Origin: Gammaproteobacteria bacterium
Lineage (GTDB): Bacteria > Pseudomonadota > Gammaproteobacteria > Thiohalobacterales > Thiohalobacteraceae
Reading direction: 5' to 3'
Assembly: GCA_016218375.1 (NCBI GenBank)
Contig: JACREG010000182.1
Span: 1 to 40,195 of the forward strand
Length of the DNA stretch: 40,195 bases
A program made the position numbers and the translations under genes. Positions within the stretch are counted from its first letter, which is position 1. The number at the start of each line of letters is the position of its first letter. The notes below the pieces were generated by a model, which had not been told where the DNA came from, did no database searches, and saw only the letters and a program-made list of their open reading frames with translations. Shown here piece by piece: positions 9,301 through 17,028 of the stretch.

Positions 9301-10024
9301 CGGGGAACGCGCTATAGAAAGGATTGACGCGCTCGCGGCCCTGGAAATACACATCCGGATTCTGCGAGCTGCCGCGCAGCACCGGATGTTCCGGCGAGAG
9401 CGCGCGGGCGCGGTGTGCTTGCACCTGTTGATCGGAGATCAACGCACGCAGCACGTCATCCCCCACCACCTGGATCTTCGCCACTTCATGCGAGGTACGG
9501 AAGCCGTCGAAGAAGTGCAACACCGGCACACGGCCTTGCAGCGTCGCCGCGTGCGCAATCGCAGCGAAGTCCATCGCCTCCTGGACCGAACCGGCGCACA
9601 GCATCGCGTAGCCGGTCTGACGTACTGCCATCACATCGCTGTGATCACCGAAAATCGACAAGGCCTGACACGCCAGCGAACGCGCCGCGACATGCAACAC
9701 CGTCGGCGTGAGTTCGCCGGCGATCTTGTACATATTGGGAATCATCAGCAGCAGGCCCTGCGAGGCGGTGAAGGTCGTCGCCAACGCACCGGCTTGCAGT
9801 GCGCCATGCACCGCGCCGGCCGCGCCCGCCTCACTCTGCATCTCGACGATATGCGGTACCGTGCCCCACAGGTTCATGCGGCCGTCCGCCGACCAGGCAT
9901 CGGCGAACTCGCCCATCGGCGAGGCCGGAGTAATCGGATAGATGGCGCACACCTCGCTCAACCGATGTGCAATCGTCGCGGCGGCCTCGTTGCCGTCGAT
10001 GGTCAGCCAGGGTCCGGATGTCAT
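6389..10024 (-). CDS. nifJ: Pyruvate:ferredoxin (flavodoxin) oxidoreductase
   Basis: Single-chain cytosolic enzyme that converts pyruvate and CoA to acetyl-CoA and CO2 and passes electrons to ferredoxin or flavodoxin. At 1211 residues it has the full family length. Domains in order: N-terminal pyrimidine-binding domain (YPITPASPMGEFADAW near residue 30); CoA-binding and gamma domains; the EKR linker; two 4Fe-4S sites, CTQCGKCPLVCP near residue 700 and CTGCGLCVDICP near 755; a further CVGCGE near 828; and the thiamine diphosphate domain (GDGWAYDIGYGG near 985, then NTGGQ). All cofactor motifs are intact. GGAGA about 8 nt before the ATG supports the start. It indicates anaerobic or microaerobic pyruvate oxidation, or reverse carboxylation. 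It is the first gene of an operon with the DHOD-like gene. Confidence 0.97.
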   Translation of the reverse strand: MTSGPWLTIDGNEAAATIAHRLSEVCAIYPITPASPMGEFADAWSADGRMNLWGTVPHIVEMQSEAGAAGAVHGALQAGALATTFTASQGLLLMIPNMYKIAGELTPTVLHVAARSLACQALSIFGDHSDVMAVRQTGYAMLCAGSVQEAMDFAAIAHAATLQGRVPVLHFFDGFRTSHEVAKIQVVGDDVLRALISDQQVQAHRARALSPEHPVLRGSSQNPDVYFQGRERVNPFYSAFPGIVQTLMDRFAELTGRRYRLFDYHGAADAERVIVIMGSGAEAVHETVDYLNGQGAKVGVLRVRLYRPFDANALLDALSASIRAIAVLDRTKEPGSDGEPLYKDVVTALAQVHMQGDAKFARLPRVIGGRYGLSSKEFTPGMIKAVFDELSRAQPKNGFTIGIHDDVSHTSLAWDADFRTDAHEGCVQALFYGLGSDGTVSANKNSIKIIGEDTDLHAQGYFVYDSKKSGAVTVSHLRFGPRPIRSTYLIGDHQAQFIACHQPVFLQRYDMLDMAAPGAVFLLNASESPDQVWDSLPRRMQQQMLDKRIRFYVIDAYKVAQDAQMGKRINTIMQTCFFAISGVLPREQAIAAIKHAVEKTYGRKGQRIVEFNFRAIDAALASLYEVKLPVAATSFFERPALIAEDAPDFVRRFTAELIAGRGDDVPVSCMPADGSFPLGTAAFEKRNLALEIPVWEPELCTQCGKCPLVCPHGVIRSKLVPAELMQDAPAGFKYRKVLGKDYPQDHVMMYQVAPEDCTGCGLCVDICPIRDKSNASRKALNMAPVAALREHEKVNWAFFLTLPEYDRREVKFTTIKGSMLLQPLFEFSGACVGCGETPYIKLASQLFGDRMVVANATGCSSIYGGNLPTTPWTVNVEGRGPAWNNSLFEDNAEFGLGMRVAIDKQTEYARELVCDLKESLGEDLAAALRAAARPGEQTDEKAIAEQRARVAQLREMLRNIDDARARELETVAENLIRKSVWIIGGDGWAYDIGYGGLDHVLASGRNVNILVLDTEVYSNTGGQTSKATPRGAVAKFSAAGKATGKKDLALLAMSYENVYVAHVAYGAKDMQTLRSFLDAEAHDGPSLIIAYAPCIAHGVDLSFNHRQQDLAVSSGHWPLFRYEPARAAGGKNPLHLDSPEPSIPYKDFIGTETRFSMLWRSHPDAAEAFLARSQQEVRARYHHYKQLADLPWGESDPPSVEQPTAPAAKEE

Positions 10025-10291
10025 GGAAAGTCTCCGTCCACGCCGAAGGGGGAATGTCCGCGGCCAGCATAGCCATGCGGCCGCCTCCGGAACCAGCGCA
10101 AAACCCGGTTCGGTTGACAGGGATCAAACCCCAGTATGCAGGGGCGTGCGCGCAATCGCCAATCCCCCACCGACACTATAGGAGCGACCGTGGCCACGCA
10201 CCACCCCTCCTCGCCCGTAAGCACACGTCGCTGAACTGATATACACTTCTGCCATGACCGACCGTCCATGCCCCCGCATGAAGAACCGACC

Positions 10292-10516
10292 ATGAAAACA
10301 TTGACCGACTACGACCTGAACGAACTCAAACTGATCTACCGTCTGCTGCACCGTCATCTGCAGGACGAGATCGATCTCATGGATTCGCAGCTCATGCACG
10401 ACCTGCAACGTCACCTGCAAGACAAGGCACGTGCCGACGGCGTCGACGTCTCCGTGCACGCGCAATGGGCGACCTGGTTGAATGGCGGTGTTGTGGTGCT
10501 GAAAGCGGTGGAGTGA
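10292..10516 (+). CDS. Small hypothetical protein
   Basis: A 74-residue acidic, His- and Asp-rich protein that I do not recognise. It is predicted to be mostly helical: LNELKLIYRLLHRHLQDEI is amphipathic, followed by a second helix and a short hydrophobic C terminus (LNGGVVVLKAVE). There is no signal peptide or membrane segment. The ATG at 10292 has a weak GAAGAA upstream; an in-frame ATG at 10268 would add eight residues. It stands alone, divergent from nifJ and convergent with the cyclase gene, with 7 bases between the stop codons. Coding is supported by a coherent amphipathic sequence without an overlapping better frame. Confidence 0.6.
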   Translation: MKTLTDYDLNELKLIYRLLHRHLQDEIDLMDSQLMHDLQRHLQDKARADGVDVSVHAQWATWLNGGVVVLKAVE

Positions 10517-10523
10517 GGGGGAT

Positions 10524-12257
10524 TCAGCGAACTGCTGTTATACCATCGTGTAGCCCGTTACCCGCTTGCTCGCCCGTATCCGCAGTCACAGGCTGAAACC
10601 GGCATCCGCCGCCGCCAGCGGCCTTGGCTGCATACATCGCCTCGTCGGCGGCCTGCATCAACGCCTCGACGCTGTCGCCGTTGTGCGGGTACATACTTAT
10701 GCCGATGCTGCTCCCAATCTGCACATTATGCGCGTCGATTTGCACGGGCTGCGCCAGCGCGCTCTGAATCTTCTGCACAACAATGGACACATCACTGCAC
10801 TGATTCAACTTCGGCAGACAGATCACGAACTCGTCGCCTCCCATGCGGGCGATGCTGTCGCCTTCGCGCAGACAATTGCGCATGCGCTGAGCCGCCTCCC
10901 GCAGCACGGCATCGCCGGCCTTATGCCCGAGTCTGTCGTTGACGGGCTTAAACTTGTCCAGGTCGATGAACAGCACAGCCATCAGCGTCCGATCGCGTTT
11001 CGACTGAGCAATCGACTGATAGATGCGATCTTCCAGGAGGATGCGGTTCGGCAGCCCAGTCAACGCATCATGGCGGGCCATATGCAGAATATGCGCCTCA
11101 TCCTGTTTGCGTTCGATGGCAATCGTGGCAATGCGCACGGCGAGTTCGATCAACCGGATATCTTCCTCGGAAGGACTTCTTACCTCTCCATAATACATAG
11201 CGAAGGCACCCAGCACCTCATTCTCTCCGGAGATGATCGGCACCGACCAGCAGGCACGCAATCCATAGGGCTCCGCAAACGCACGGCATTCGCTCCACAG
11301 GGGATCGCTCTGGATATCAGATACATATACCGGTTCGCGACGATACATGGACGTGCCGCATGAACCTGCGCGGGGTCCGATGCGGAATCCGCTCAGCGCA
11401 TCCAGATATTGCCGCGGCAGACTCGGTGCCACGATCTGCTGCAAGGCGCCTTTCTCGATATCCAGCAATCCCACTGAACACAACATGCCGCGCGACTGAG
11501 CCTCGATGCAACGCAACAACGTCGTCAGAATCCCATCGAGTGGCGCATTCAACGCGATAAGCTCCAACACCCGTTGCTGCCCCTCGCGCAGAGACTCCGT
11601 CCGTACACGCTCGGTGATATCGCGGGCGACGCCGGTGAAGAAGCGCCTGCCGTCCTGATGATATTCGCCGAACGAAAGCTCCACCGGAACCTCGCGTCCA
11701 CCCTTGTGCAGACAGGCGAAACGCATGCCCTCCACCGCATAGCGGGTTTTTCCGGAACTCAGCTCGCGTTTGAGCGCGACCATGCCCATATCCTGCGAAC
11801 CGGCTACCATCAGGATGCCCAGGTCGCGGCCGAGCAGTTCGGCGCGAGAATAACCGAACATTTTCTCCACGGCGGAATTGACAAAGACAATTGAATAGTC
11901 CTCATCGACCGTGACGAATGCATCGTGCGCCGCCTCGGTGGCCGTGCGATAACGCTCTTCACTTTGCAGCAACGCCTCCTGGGCACGCTTACGCTCCTGA
12001 ATCTCTTTTTCCATGCGCACACCCGCATGCTGGAGCGCGCGCGTCATCTTTTCGTTCTCGCGTAGCGCCAACTCCAATTCCTTGGTCCGCGCACGCACTT
12101 GGTCTTCGAGCAAGATGGTGGTCTGGAACAGACCGAAATCGGAACCCTGGGTGGTCATGCTGCGTTCGGCACGGTTCATCAACGCTTGAACAATCTTGTT
12201 CAGCCTGGCGATTTCACTGCGCACGTCTTGTGTTAGAGAGCGGGTCGTTTCAGACAT
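10524..12257 (-). CDS. Diguanylate cyclase with PAS and GAF sensor domains
   Basis: Predicted cytosolic c-di-GMP synthase of 577 residues. Layout: N-terminal helix and coiled coil (about 15-105); a PAS domain (about 105-220, ending GVARDITERV, the PAC motif); a GAF domain (about 235-385, with GPRAGSCGTSMYRREPVYVSDI); and a GGDEF domain (about 395-560). The active site is intact (GGDEF 473-477), and a product-inhibition I-site RxxD (R464-D467) sits five residues before it, so the enzyme should be active and feedback-inhibited. No EAL domain and no membrane helix are present. GAGGA 9 nt upstream fixes the ATG at 12257. It overlaps the upstream FIST gene by 8 bp, so the two are coupled and the FIST protein probably controls this cyclase. 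Confidence 0.93.
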   Translation of the reverse strand: MSETTRSLTQDVRSEIARLNKIVQALMNRAERSMTTQGSDFGLFQTTILLEDQVRARTKELELALRENEKMTRALQHAGVRMEKEIQERKRAQEALLQSEERYRTATEAAHDAFVTVDEDYSIVFVNSAVEKMFGYSRAELLGRDLGILMVAGSQDMGMVALKRELSSGKTRYAVEGMRFACLHKGGREVPVELSFGEYHQDGRRFFTGVARDITERVRTESLREGQQRVLELIALNAPLDGILTTLLRCIEAQSRGMLCSVGLLDIEKGALQQIVAPSLPRQYLDALSGFRIGPRAGSCGTSMYRREPVYVSDIQSDPLWSECRAFAEPYGLRACWSVPIISGENEVLGAFAMYYGEVRSPSEEDIRLIELAVRIATIAIERKQDEAHILHMARHDALTGLPNRILLEDRIYQSIAQSKRDRTLMAVLFIDLDKFKPVNDRLGHKAGDAVLREAAQRMRNCLREGDSIARMGGDEFVICLPKLNQCSDVSIVVQKIQSALAQPVQIDAHNVQIGSSIGISMYPHNGDSVEALMQAADEAMYAAKAAGGGGCRFQPVTADTGEQAGNGLHDGITAVR

Positions 12258-13404
12258 TAGCCAATTCCTCACTGCCGATGGCAATGCCGGTAAGAGTTTG
12301 ATTGACATGGACGCCGTTATACTGCTCGCCATAGGTGCCGAATCCCACGGTATGGTTGTCCCGGAAGATTTCTTCGACACGCCCTTTCATTCCGGATTGA
12401 GTGATTTCCAGATTGCGCAGGACGCAATCGCAACCTAGCACGAACTGCAACGGCCCGATGTCCTCACGCAATTGCGCGAAGGTCTGCTTGAGATTTTCCA
12501 CCAGATCCACGCCCTGTGCCACCCGGAATACCAGGCCTTCCTCGATGGCACAGTAGAACGTCAGGCTGCCATCGGGATTGGTCTTCTGAATGGAGCGTAC
12601 ATATTCCGCGCCGTCGATGAGCACCACCACCGGCGAGGTGGCGAAATGGCTGGGGTCCAGGCTGCGCACATCGACACCCACCAGACGTGCATACTCTTCG
12701 GCCGCCGGTAGGCCGTTAATCTCCTTGACGATACGATTGGCCGTATCGGCGCGGGTAATCACCAGTCGCTCGTCCGTGGCAACGAAATGCTGGGTTTTGA
12801 AAATCCTGAACGGCAGCGTGGTCGATACGAGCGTCAACACTGCACTATCGGTATGAAAGCAACCTTCGTAATACACATGCGTTTGGTTGAAGTGCAGACC
12901 GTTGCCCGCGGAACCGCCGAACAACGGGATTTTCCCCAACGCCGTCTGCAATACGCGCGTAACCAGCTCTTCGCGCGTGGCCAGTCCGTCGATCAGCATG
13001 AATGCAAAACTGTTGTCCAGATCCGCCTGTGGTGCCACCGACTCCAAACGCTGCAACAGCGTCTGTGCGAATGCCTGCCCGCGGACCGGACCGAATGTAC
13101 GCAGACCATCCAGACGGGCCGTCACGGCGGTACAGGTAACGGATGAGAAACTGGCGCCTACAAGCGTATGTTCAAGATAACCCAGCGGCCCGATTTCACC
13201 CGCCGTCGTACAGCCCACCACGGAAACCCCGGCGAAATTCTGTGCCATCTCCGCTGCCAACACGTTCAGATCGTAATCGCTGGAGCAAAAGAAGATCACC
13301 AGCCCCATATCTGGCTGCGCAACGGCCCGATGGAACTCGCATACAGCGAGACGTGCATCGGTCGCGGCTGATTGAGCGGTGCGGATCGCGGGCCGGACAT
13401 TCAT
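12250..13404 (-). CDS. FIST domain sensor protein (NosP-like candidate)
   Basis: Cytosolic ligand-binding protein of 384 residues with FIST_N (about 30-230, including VSVVGCTTAGEIG and PLFGGSAGNG) and FIST_C (about 235-375, ending FGTYGEQYNGVHVNQTLTG). FIST proteins partner with signalling enzymes, and the NosP branch binds haem and senses nitric oxide beside cyclases or kinases. Assignment to NosP is inferred from the cyclase neighbour; the haem ligand cannot be identified by eye. An amino-acid ligand is the alternative proposed for FIST domains. AGGAGGAGG stands 7 nt before the ATG. The 3' end overlaps the cyclase start by 8 bp. Confidence 0.85.
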   Translation of the reverse strand: MNVRPAIRTAQSAATDARLAVCEFHRAVAQPDMGLVIFFCSSDYDLNVLAAEMAQNFAGVSVVGCTTAGEIGPLGYLEHTLVGASFSSVTCTAVTARLDGLRTFGPVRGQAFAQTLLQRLESVAPQADLDNSFAFMLIDGLATREELVTRVLQTALGKIPLFGGSAGNGLHFNQTHVYYEGCFHTDSAVLTLVSTTLPFRIFKTQHFVATDERLVITRADTANRIVKEINGLPAAEEYARLVGVDVRSLDPSHFATSPVVVLIDGAEYVRSIQKTNPDGSLTFYCAIEEGLVFRVAQGVDLVENLKQTFAQLREDIGPLQFVLGCDCVLRNLEITQSGMKGRVEEIFRDNHTVGFGTYGEQYNGVHVNQTLTGIAIGSEELANV

Positions 13405-13688
13405 AACGGCCTCCTCCTGGATATTTTCCGGGGCTTCCCTACCACGGAGATTTACCTAGATTACCGATATGCGGCGGCCCCGACATCCTGGAGCCATACA
13501 ACGACAGCTACAGTCGTGACGCGCATCACATCTCGCGCCTGCTTAAAGTATCGGCGTATTCCCAGGCGACTTAACCATGATGCGATATCTGGATTTCCAT
13601 CCTACGCCCGTATCGAATTTGATCTACCTATATGAAATCCAATGGGCTTTATAGTCTATATCCTTACCCAAAAAGTGCCATTCGACAC
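13405..13688. other. Non-coding gap between the FIST gene and the next terminator
   Basis: These 284 bases hold the 5' region of the FIST-cyclase operon (minus strand) beyond its Shine-Dalgarno sequence at about 13412-13420. I see no convincing promoter hexamers, ORF or RNA gene in the rest. Confidence 0.4.
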
Positions 13689-13720
13689 AAAAAAAGAACG
13701 CCCGGATTACCCGGGCGTTC
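13689..13720 (-). terminator. Intrinsic terminator of the Asp-rich repeat gene
   Basis: On the minus strand a perfect 10-bp stem (GAACGCCCGG / CCGGGCGTTC) with a five-base loop is followed directly by seven T residues (13695-13689). This is a textbook rho-independent terminator 62 bases after the stop codon of the gene at 13782-14846. Confidence 0.93.
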
Positions 13721-13781
13721 CCATGAATCGATAGTGGGATCGATATTGAAGCACTGCTTGCATCCCAGCAGAGAGATGCCG

Positions 13782-14846
13782 TCAAGCGCCGGTCATGGAT
13801 GCCTCATCATCGCCATCATCGTCGGTACCGTTATCGTCGTCTGAGACTCCGTCATTGTCGTCATCCACGTCATCGCTATTATCGATGCCATCGTTATCGG
13901 AATCCGTATCCATACTGTCATCGACACCATCTTCGTCTCGATCCGACGTTTGCAGTTCGTTCATGTCTAAGACGCCGTCGCCATCGTCGTCATCGTCCAT
14001 ATTATCGACGATGCTATCGTTGTCGTCATCCTGATCTCGGGTATCCAGAATACCGTCGTTATCCTGATCGTTGCCCGGAAAGTCCAGCGCATTTACGACA
14101 CCGTCGTTATCGGCGTCCTTATCGGCGACATCGGGGACTTTGTCGTTGTCATCGTCCTTATCGGCGGCATCGGCGATGCCATCGTTGTCATCGTCCGTAT
14201 CGGCACTATCGACAATTCCGTCATTGTCGTCATCCATGTCGATATCGTCCGCGATGCCATCGTTGTCGTCGTCATAATCGTCGAGCGCCGCTGCGATGTC
14301 GGCAATACCATCGCCATCGTCGTCCTTGTCCCGGGCGTTCACCAGACCGTCGTTGTCTAAGTCTCTGTCTTTGGCATCCACGATACCGTCATTATCGTCG
14401 TCGCTATCGTTGCAATCGGAAGCATCCGCGATGCCGTCGTTGTCATCGTCCTGATCCACCGCATCGGTGATTCCGTCGTTATCGTCATCGTTATCCCGGG
14501 CGTCGAAAATGCCGTCATTGTCGCCATCGCTATCGACACGATCGACGATATCCGGGATGCGATCATTGTCATCGTCCTTGTCTCGCGCATCCGGGACGCC
14601 GTCATTGTCGTCATCCCTATCGGTCGCGTCGGCAATACCGTCATTGTCATCGTCCATATCCAAGCTATCGGCTATCCCGTCGTTATCGTGGTCATAGTCG
14701 GCATAGCTCGCGACATTGGCGGTACGGTCTCCGCACAACGCGGACGCAGAGGCGTACTGCGGCAGCAGCGTGGCCCCGGAACCCAGGAGTAAACTGCAAA
14801 TGGCAGCGCGCAGGCTCACGGTCAATACAGAAGTCTCTTTAGCCAT
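13782..14846 (-). CDS. Exported Asp-rich calcium-loop (thrombospondin type 3-like) repeat protein
   Basis: A 354-residue secreted protein. A signal peptide (MAKETSVLTVSLRAAICSLL, cleavage near SASA) is followed by a short linker. From about residue 48 almost to the end come about 21 copies of a 13-residue unit of the form DDDNDGIADxxDx. Each unit carries a DxDxDG-type calcium loop as in thrombospondin type 3 repeats, so the chain should bind many calcium ions and be a rigid, highly acidic rod. No catalytic domain, sorting signal or membrane anchor is visible. A role in adhesion, matrix or mineral binding is inference. GGAGA 8 nt upstream selects the ATG at 14846 over an upstream one at 14948. 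The gene is monocistronic with its own terminator. It may be a passenger for type I or II secretion, but no transporter is nearby. Confidence 0.88.
   Translation of the reverse strand: MAKETSVLTVSLRAAICSLLLGSGATLLPQYASASALCGDRTANVASYADYDHDNDGIADSLDMDDDNDGIADATDRDDDNDGVPDARDKDDDNDRIPDIVDRVDSDGDNDGIFDARDNDDDNDGITDAVDQDDDNDGIADASDCNDSDDDNDGIVDAKDRDLDNDGLVNARDKDDDGDGIADIAAALDDYDDDNDGIADDIDMDDDNDGIVDSADTDDDNDGIADAADKDDDNDKVPDVADKDADNDGVVNALDFPGNDQDNDGILDTRDQDDDNDSIVDNMDDDDDGDGVLDMNELQTSDRDEDGVDDSMDTDSDNDGIDNSDDVDDDNDGVSDDDNGTDDDGDDEASMTGA
13830..14710 (-). repeat. 39-bp tandem repeat array inside the Asp-rich gene
   Basis: Tandem imperfect 39-bp units (13 codons) on the minus strand, built around GACGACGATAACGACGGC-like cores with synonymous variation. 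About 21 units can be read. Copies differ at inter-loop residues and a few contain two- or three-residue insertions (for example near 14270-14300 and 14400), so the array has been diversifying and could change length by recombination. Confidence 0.9.
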
Positions 14847-15221
14847 GTTCAAATCTCCCAAGATCGAGTCGAATGACGGTCTTGCCATTGGGTAGCCCAG
14901 GGTCTTTCCAAACCTGACTGTGCTACCGAATAGCTGTCTTAAACACATCTGATGAATAAAACTTTCAACAACTTACAGCCGCCGGGCTTTATTGATGCGT
15001 CTTATATTGGGATTATTTTCCCATTTATAACGATTGTCAAGCAAGGCGTATGGATTTGGGCTGTTGGTCACAACCCGTTTGGGGAACAGAAATCTCCATG
15101 ACCTTGGAAGCGGCCATGCCGAACGGCTGTGGAGAGATGGACAGGGTAGAACGAAAAATCGATGCGGGGTTTGCGGTGCGCGAGGGCCTTCTCGCCCCCC
15201 GACACCGCGCGCGTTACACGA
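14847..15221. other. Non-coding region upstream of the Asp-rich gene
   Basis: This 375-base stretch contains no supported gene. It is AT-rich at about 14950-15035, the likely promoter zone for the minus-strand Asp-rich gene. It also contains a hairpin in the predicted leader, listed separately. The part next to the CHAD gene (15100-15221) shows nothing distinctive. Confidence 0.5.
14891..14927 (-). promoter_or_regulatory. Structured leader hairpin of the Asp-rich gene
   Basis: On the minus strand GGTAGC (14927-14922) pairs with GCTACC (14896-14891), and an inner CAGG/CCTG helix closes an 11-base loop. An internal bulge separates the two helices. It lies 45-80 nt before the ATG and is followed by an AATGGCAAGACCG stretch. 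It resembles a folded mRNA leader, but I cannot match it to a known riboswitch class. Confidence 0.35.
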
Positions 15222-16298
15222 CTACCCCGCTGCCCTCTCCGCATGTCCCTGCATGCGCGCGGCGAGCATGGCGATGTCGTGCAGCAGTTGTTCCTGGGCG
15301 CCGCGGGTTTGCAATTGGGCGAGTTGCACCAAGAGTTTTTCCTTGCGCTTGGCGACCAGGCGGGCGACGGCGAGAAGTCCGGTGAGAACATCCTGTTTGC
15401 GCTCGCGTGCGAGCGTGCGCGTATCCGGGAGTTGGTTGAGCATGAGTTCCAACCAGCGTTCGGATTGTTCGCGCGCGGCCTTGCGGGTGAATTTGCGCAG
15501 CAGATCGCCGAGCACTTGCGCGTCGTGGTAGTCGCCGAGCAAGTCTTGCAGCCGTTGCAGGCGGCGCACCACCGAGTCGCTACCTTTGAGTTCAGCGCGC
15601 AACGGCGAGAGCAGATAACGGATGCGTTTGCCGCAGATGCGCGCGGCGTGCAGTTGATCCTCGTCCTCGCGGGTTTCGATATGACGCAGATGGAAGGTCA
15701 GATCGGCGACCAGCTCTTCCAGATGCGCACCGCACAAATGACCGAGCGTTTCCGCAGCGTCTTCGTTGTCGTCCGGGATTTCATTGCGCGCCAGCACGGT
15801 ACGCGCCTGCTGTTCTAGTTCGGTAAATTCGTCCAGCACGTCGACGCGCAATACGCGATAGGCCTCGGCCTTGCGCAGTTCCAGTTGCCGCAACAGCCAG
15901 CGGCAGCCGAGTCGCGCATCGCCGTTGATCTGGCGTTCGTTGCGTTGCAGCCAGTCCAGTTGCACCTCGGCGTCGCGGGCGTGGTTGGTGTCGCGCGCGA
16001 GCTGGCGCATGTATTTGCGCAGCCGTTTGGGCAGATCGGGAAATGCTTCGGGATAGGCGCTGAAGGTGCTGCGCAACTGACGCAGGCCGACGCGGAAATC
16101 GTGCAGCGCCTCGTCGTCGGGATTGCGCGTCAGACGCAGGAAGGCCTCGTGCGCCTTGTCGAGCTGCACCGAGGCGACGATGGCCGCAGCCTGCGACACC
16201 GGCAGACTCAGCAGCGGGCGCACGGGGCTGGCGGATAAGCTGGCGGCGGGGAGCGCGGCTGCGCTGCGGTTCAGAGCCTGTTCCGTCGTCTGGGGCAT
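15222..16298 (-). CDS. CHAD domain protein
   Basis: A 358-residue all-helical protein with a CHAD domain (about residues 45-335). CHAD proteins bind inorganic polyphosphate through conserved His and basic residues. Characteristic segments are LHDFRVGLRQLRSTFSAY, HARDAEVQLDWL, LHAARICGKRIRYLLSPLRAE and LQDLLGDYHDAQVLGDLL. No CYTH (triphosphatase) domain is fused, so it is probably a stand-alone polyphosphate-granule protein. The N-terminal 40 residues are Ala/Pro-rich and low-complexity. GAGGAGG 7 nt before the ATG supports the start. It is upstream of no obvious partner; tesA lies 82 bases away on the same strand in the upstream direction. Confidence 0.87.
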   Translation of the reverse strand: MPQTTEQALNRSAAALPAASLSASPVRPLLSLPVSQAAAIVASVQLDKAHEAFLRLTRNPDDEALHDFRVGLRQLRSTFSAYPEAFPDLPKRLRKYMRQLARDTNHARDAEVQLDWLQRNERQINGDARLGCRWLLRQLELRKAEAYRVLRVDVLDEFTELEQQARTVLARNEIPDDNEDAAETLGHLCGAHLEELVADLTFHLRHIETREDEDQLHAARICGKRIRYLLSPLRAELKGSDSVVRRLQRLQDLLGDYHDAQVLGDLLRKFTRKAAREQSERWLELMLNQLPDTRTLARERKQDVLTGLLAVARLVAKRKEKLLVQLAQLQTRGAQEQLLHDIAMLAARMQGHAERAAG

Positions 16299-16380
16299 GA
16301 TGGCCTCCTCGAAGGCTGGGCGATGCGGGGCGCGATTCTAACCCGTGCCGGACATCGGGGCTACCGCAGGCTACGCTCCG

Positions 16381-17028
16381 TCACAACAGCGGAACCAAGG
16401 CCGGCCAGACCGTGTCCAGTAAGCGAGGTTGGGCCGCGGCGCGCGGGTGGATGCGGTCGGGCTGCATGAGCGCCAGATCGGTGGCCACGCCGTCGAGCAG
16501 GAACGGCACCAGGGCCACATCCTGTTCCCGCGCGAGCTTCGGGTATATCGCGGCGAAGGCGTTGGTGTAGGTCGCACCGTAATTGGGCGGCAGGCGCATG
16601 CCGAGCAACAGCACCTGCGCGCCGGTGCCGCGCGCGGCCTCGATCATGGCGCGCAGATTGGCCTCGGTCTGCGCGAGGCTCAAGCCGCGCAGACCGTCGT
16701 TGCCGCCGAGTTCGAGCACCACCAGCGCGTAGGGCTCGCGCGCGAGCAAGGCCGGCAGACGCGCGCGGCCACCGGCGCTGGTCTCGCCGCTGACGCTGGC
16801 GTTGACCAGCCGATGCGGTTTGCCCTGCGCGCGCAGCCGTTGCTGCAACAGCGCGACCCAGCCGGCGTCGATTTCGATACCATAGGCGGCACTGAGGCTG
16901 TCGCCGAACACCAGGATGCGCGGCGGCGTGGATTCTCCTCCAGCATCGGCCCATGTATCGACAGGCGCCGCGAACGGCAGCCCACCCAGCAGAGTGCAGA
17001 GAATGAATCGCCAGCAGAACCTGCTCAT
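16381..17028 (-). CDS. tesA: Periplasmic arylesterase / acyl-CoA thioesterase I
   Basis: SGNH-family hydrolase (thioesterase I / protease I / lysophospholipase L1) acting on acyl esters in the periplasm. The 215-residue precursor has a signal peptide ending near TWA-27. The four catalytic blocks are intact: [10 protein letters not shown] (S44), SGETSAGG (G81), LGGND (N110) and DRIHP (D191, H194). Length matches the family. The start ATG at 17028 lies within a CATG palindrome, and the first 26 bases overlap the divergent ybbA start. The pairing with ybbA-ybbP is the same as in Escherichia coli, which supports the assignment. Confidence 0.95.
   Translation of the reverse strand: MSRFCWRFILCTLLGGLPFAAPVDTWADAGGESTPPRILVFGDSLSAAYGIEIDAGWVALLQQRLRAQGKPHRLVNASVSGETSAGGRARLPALLAREPYALVVLELGGNDGLRGLSLAQTEANLRAMIEAARGTGAQVLLLGMRLPPNYGATYTNAFAAIYPKLAREQDVALVPFLLDGVATDLALMQPDRIHPRAAAQPRLLDTVWPALVPLL

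Noticed and set aside
10025-10291. Search for an RNA gene or clear promoter between nifJ and the small hypothetical gene
   Set aside because: No tRNA-like fold or convincing -35/-10 pair was seen; only the nifJ Shine-Dalgarno is supported.
13799-14470. Long plus-strand frame rich in Arg, His and Tyr
   Set aside because: It is the antisense shadow of the GAC/GAT-rich repeat array; its composition follows from the repeats and it has no ribosome-binding site.
13830-14710. Regular 39-bp repeats considered as a CRISPR array
   Set aside because: There are no unique spacers; the whole period is repeated and translates to calcium-loop units.
14848-14945. c-di-GMP (GEMM) riboswitch
   Set aside because: The conserved GCAAA-type internal segments and the tetraloop-receptor arrangement are absent; only a generic hairpin can be supported.
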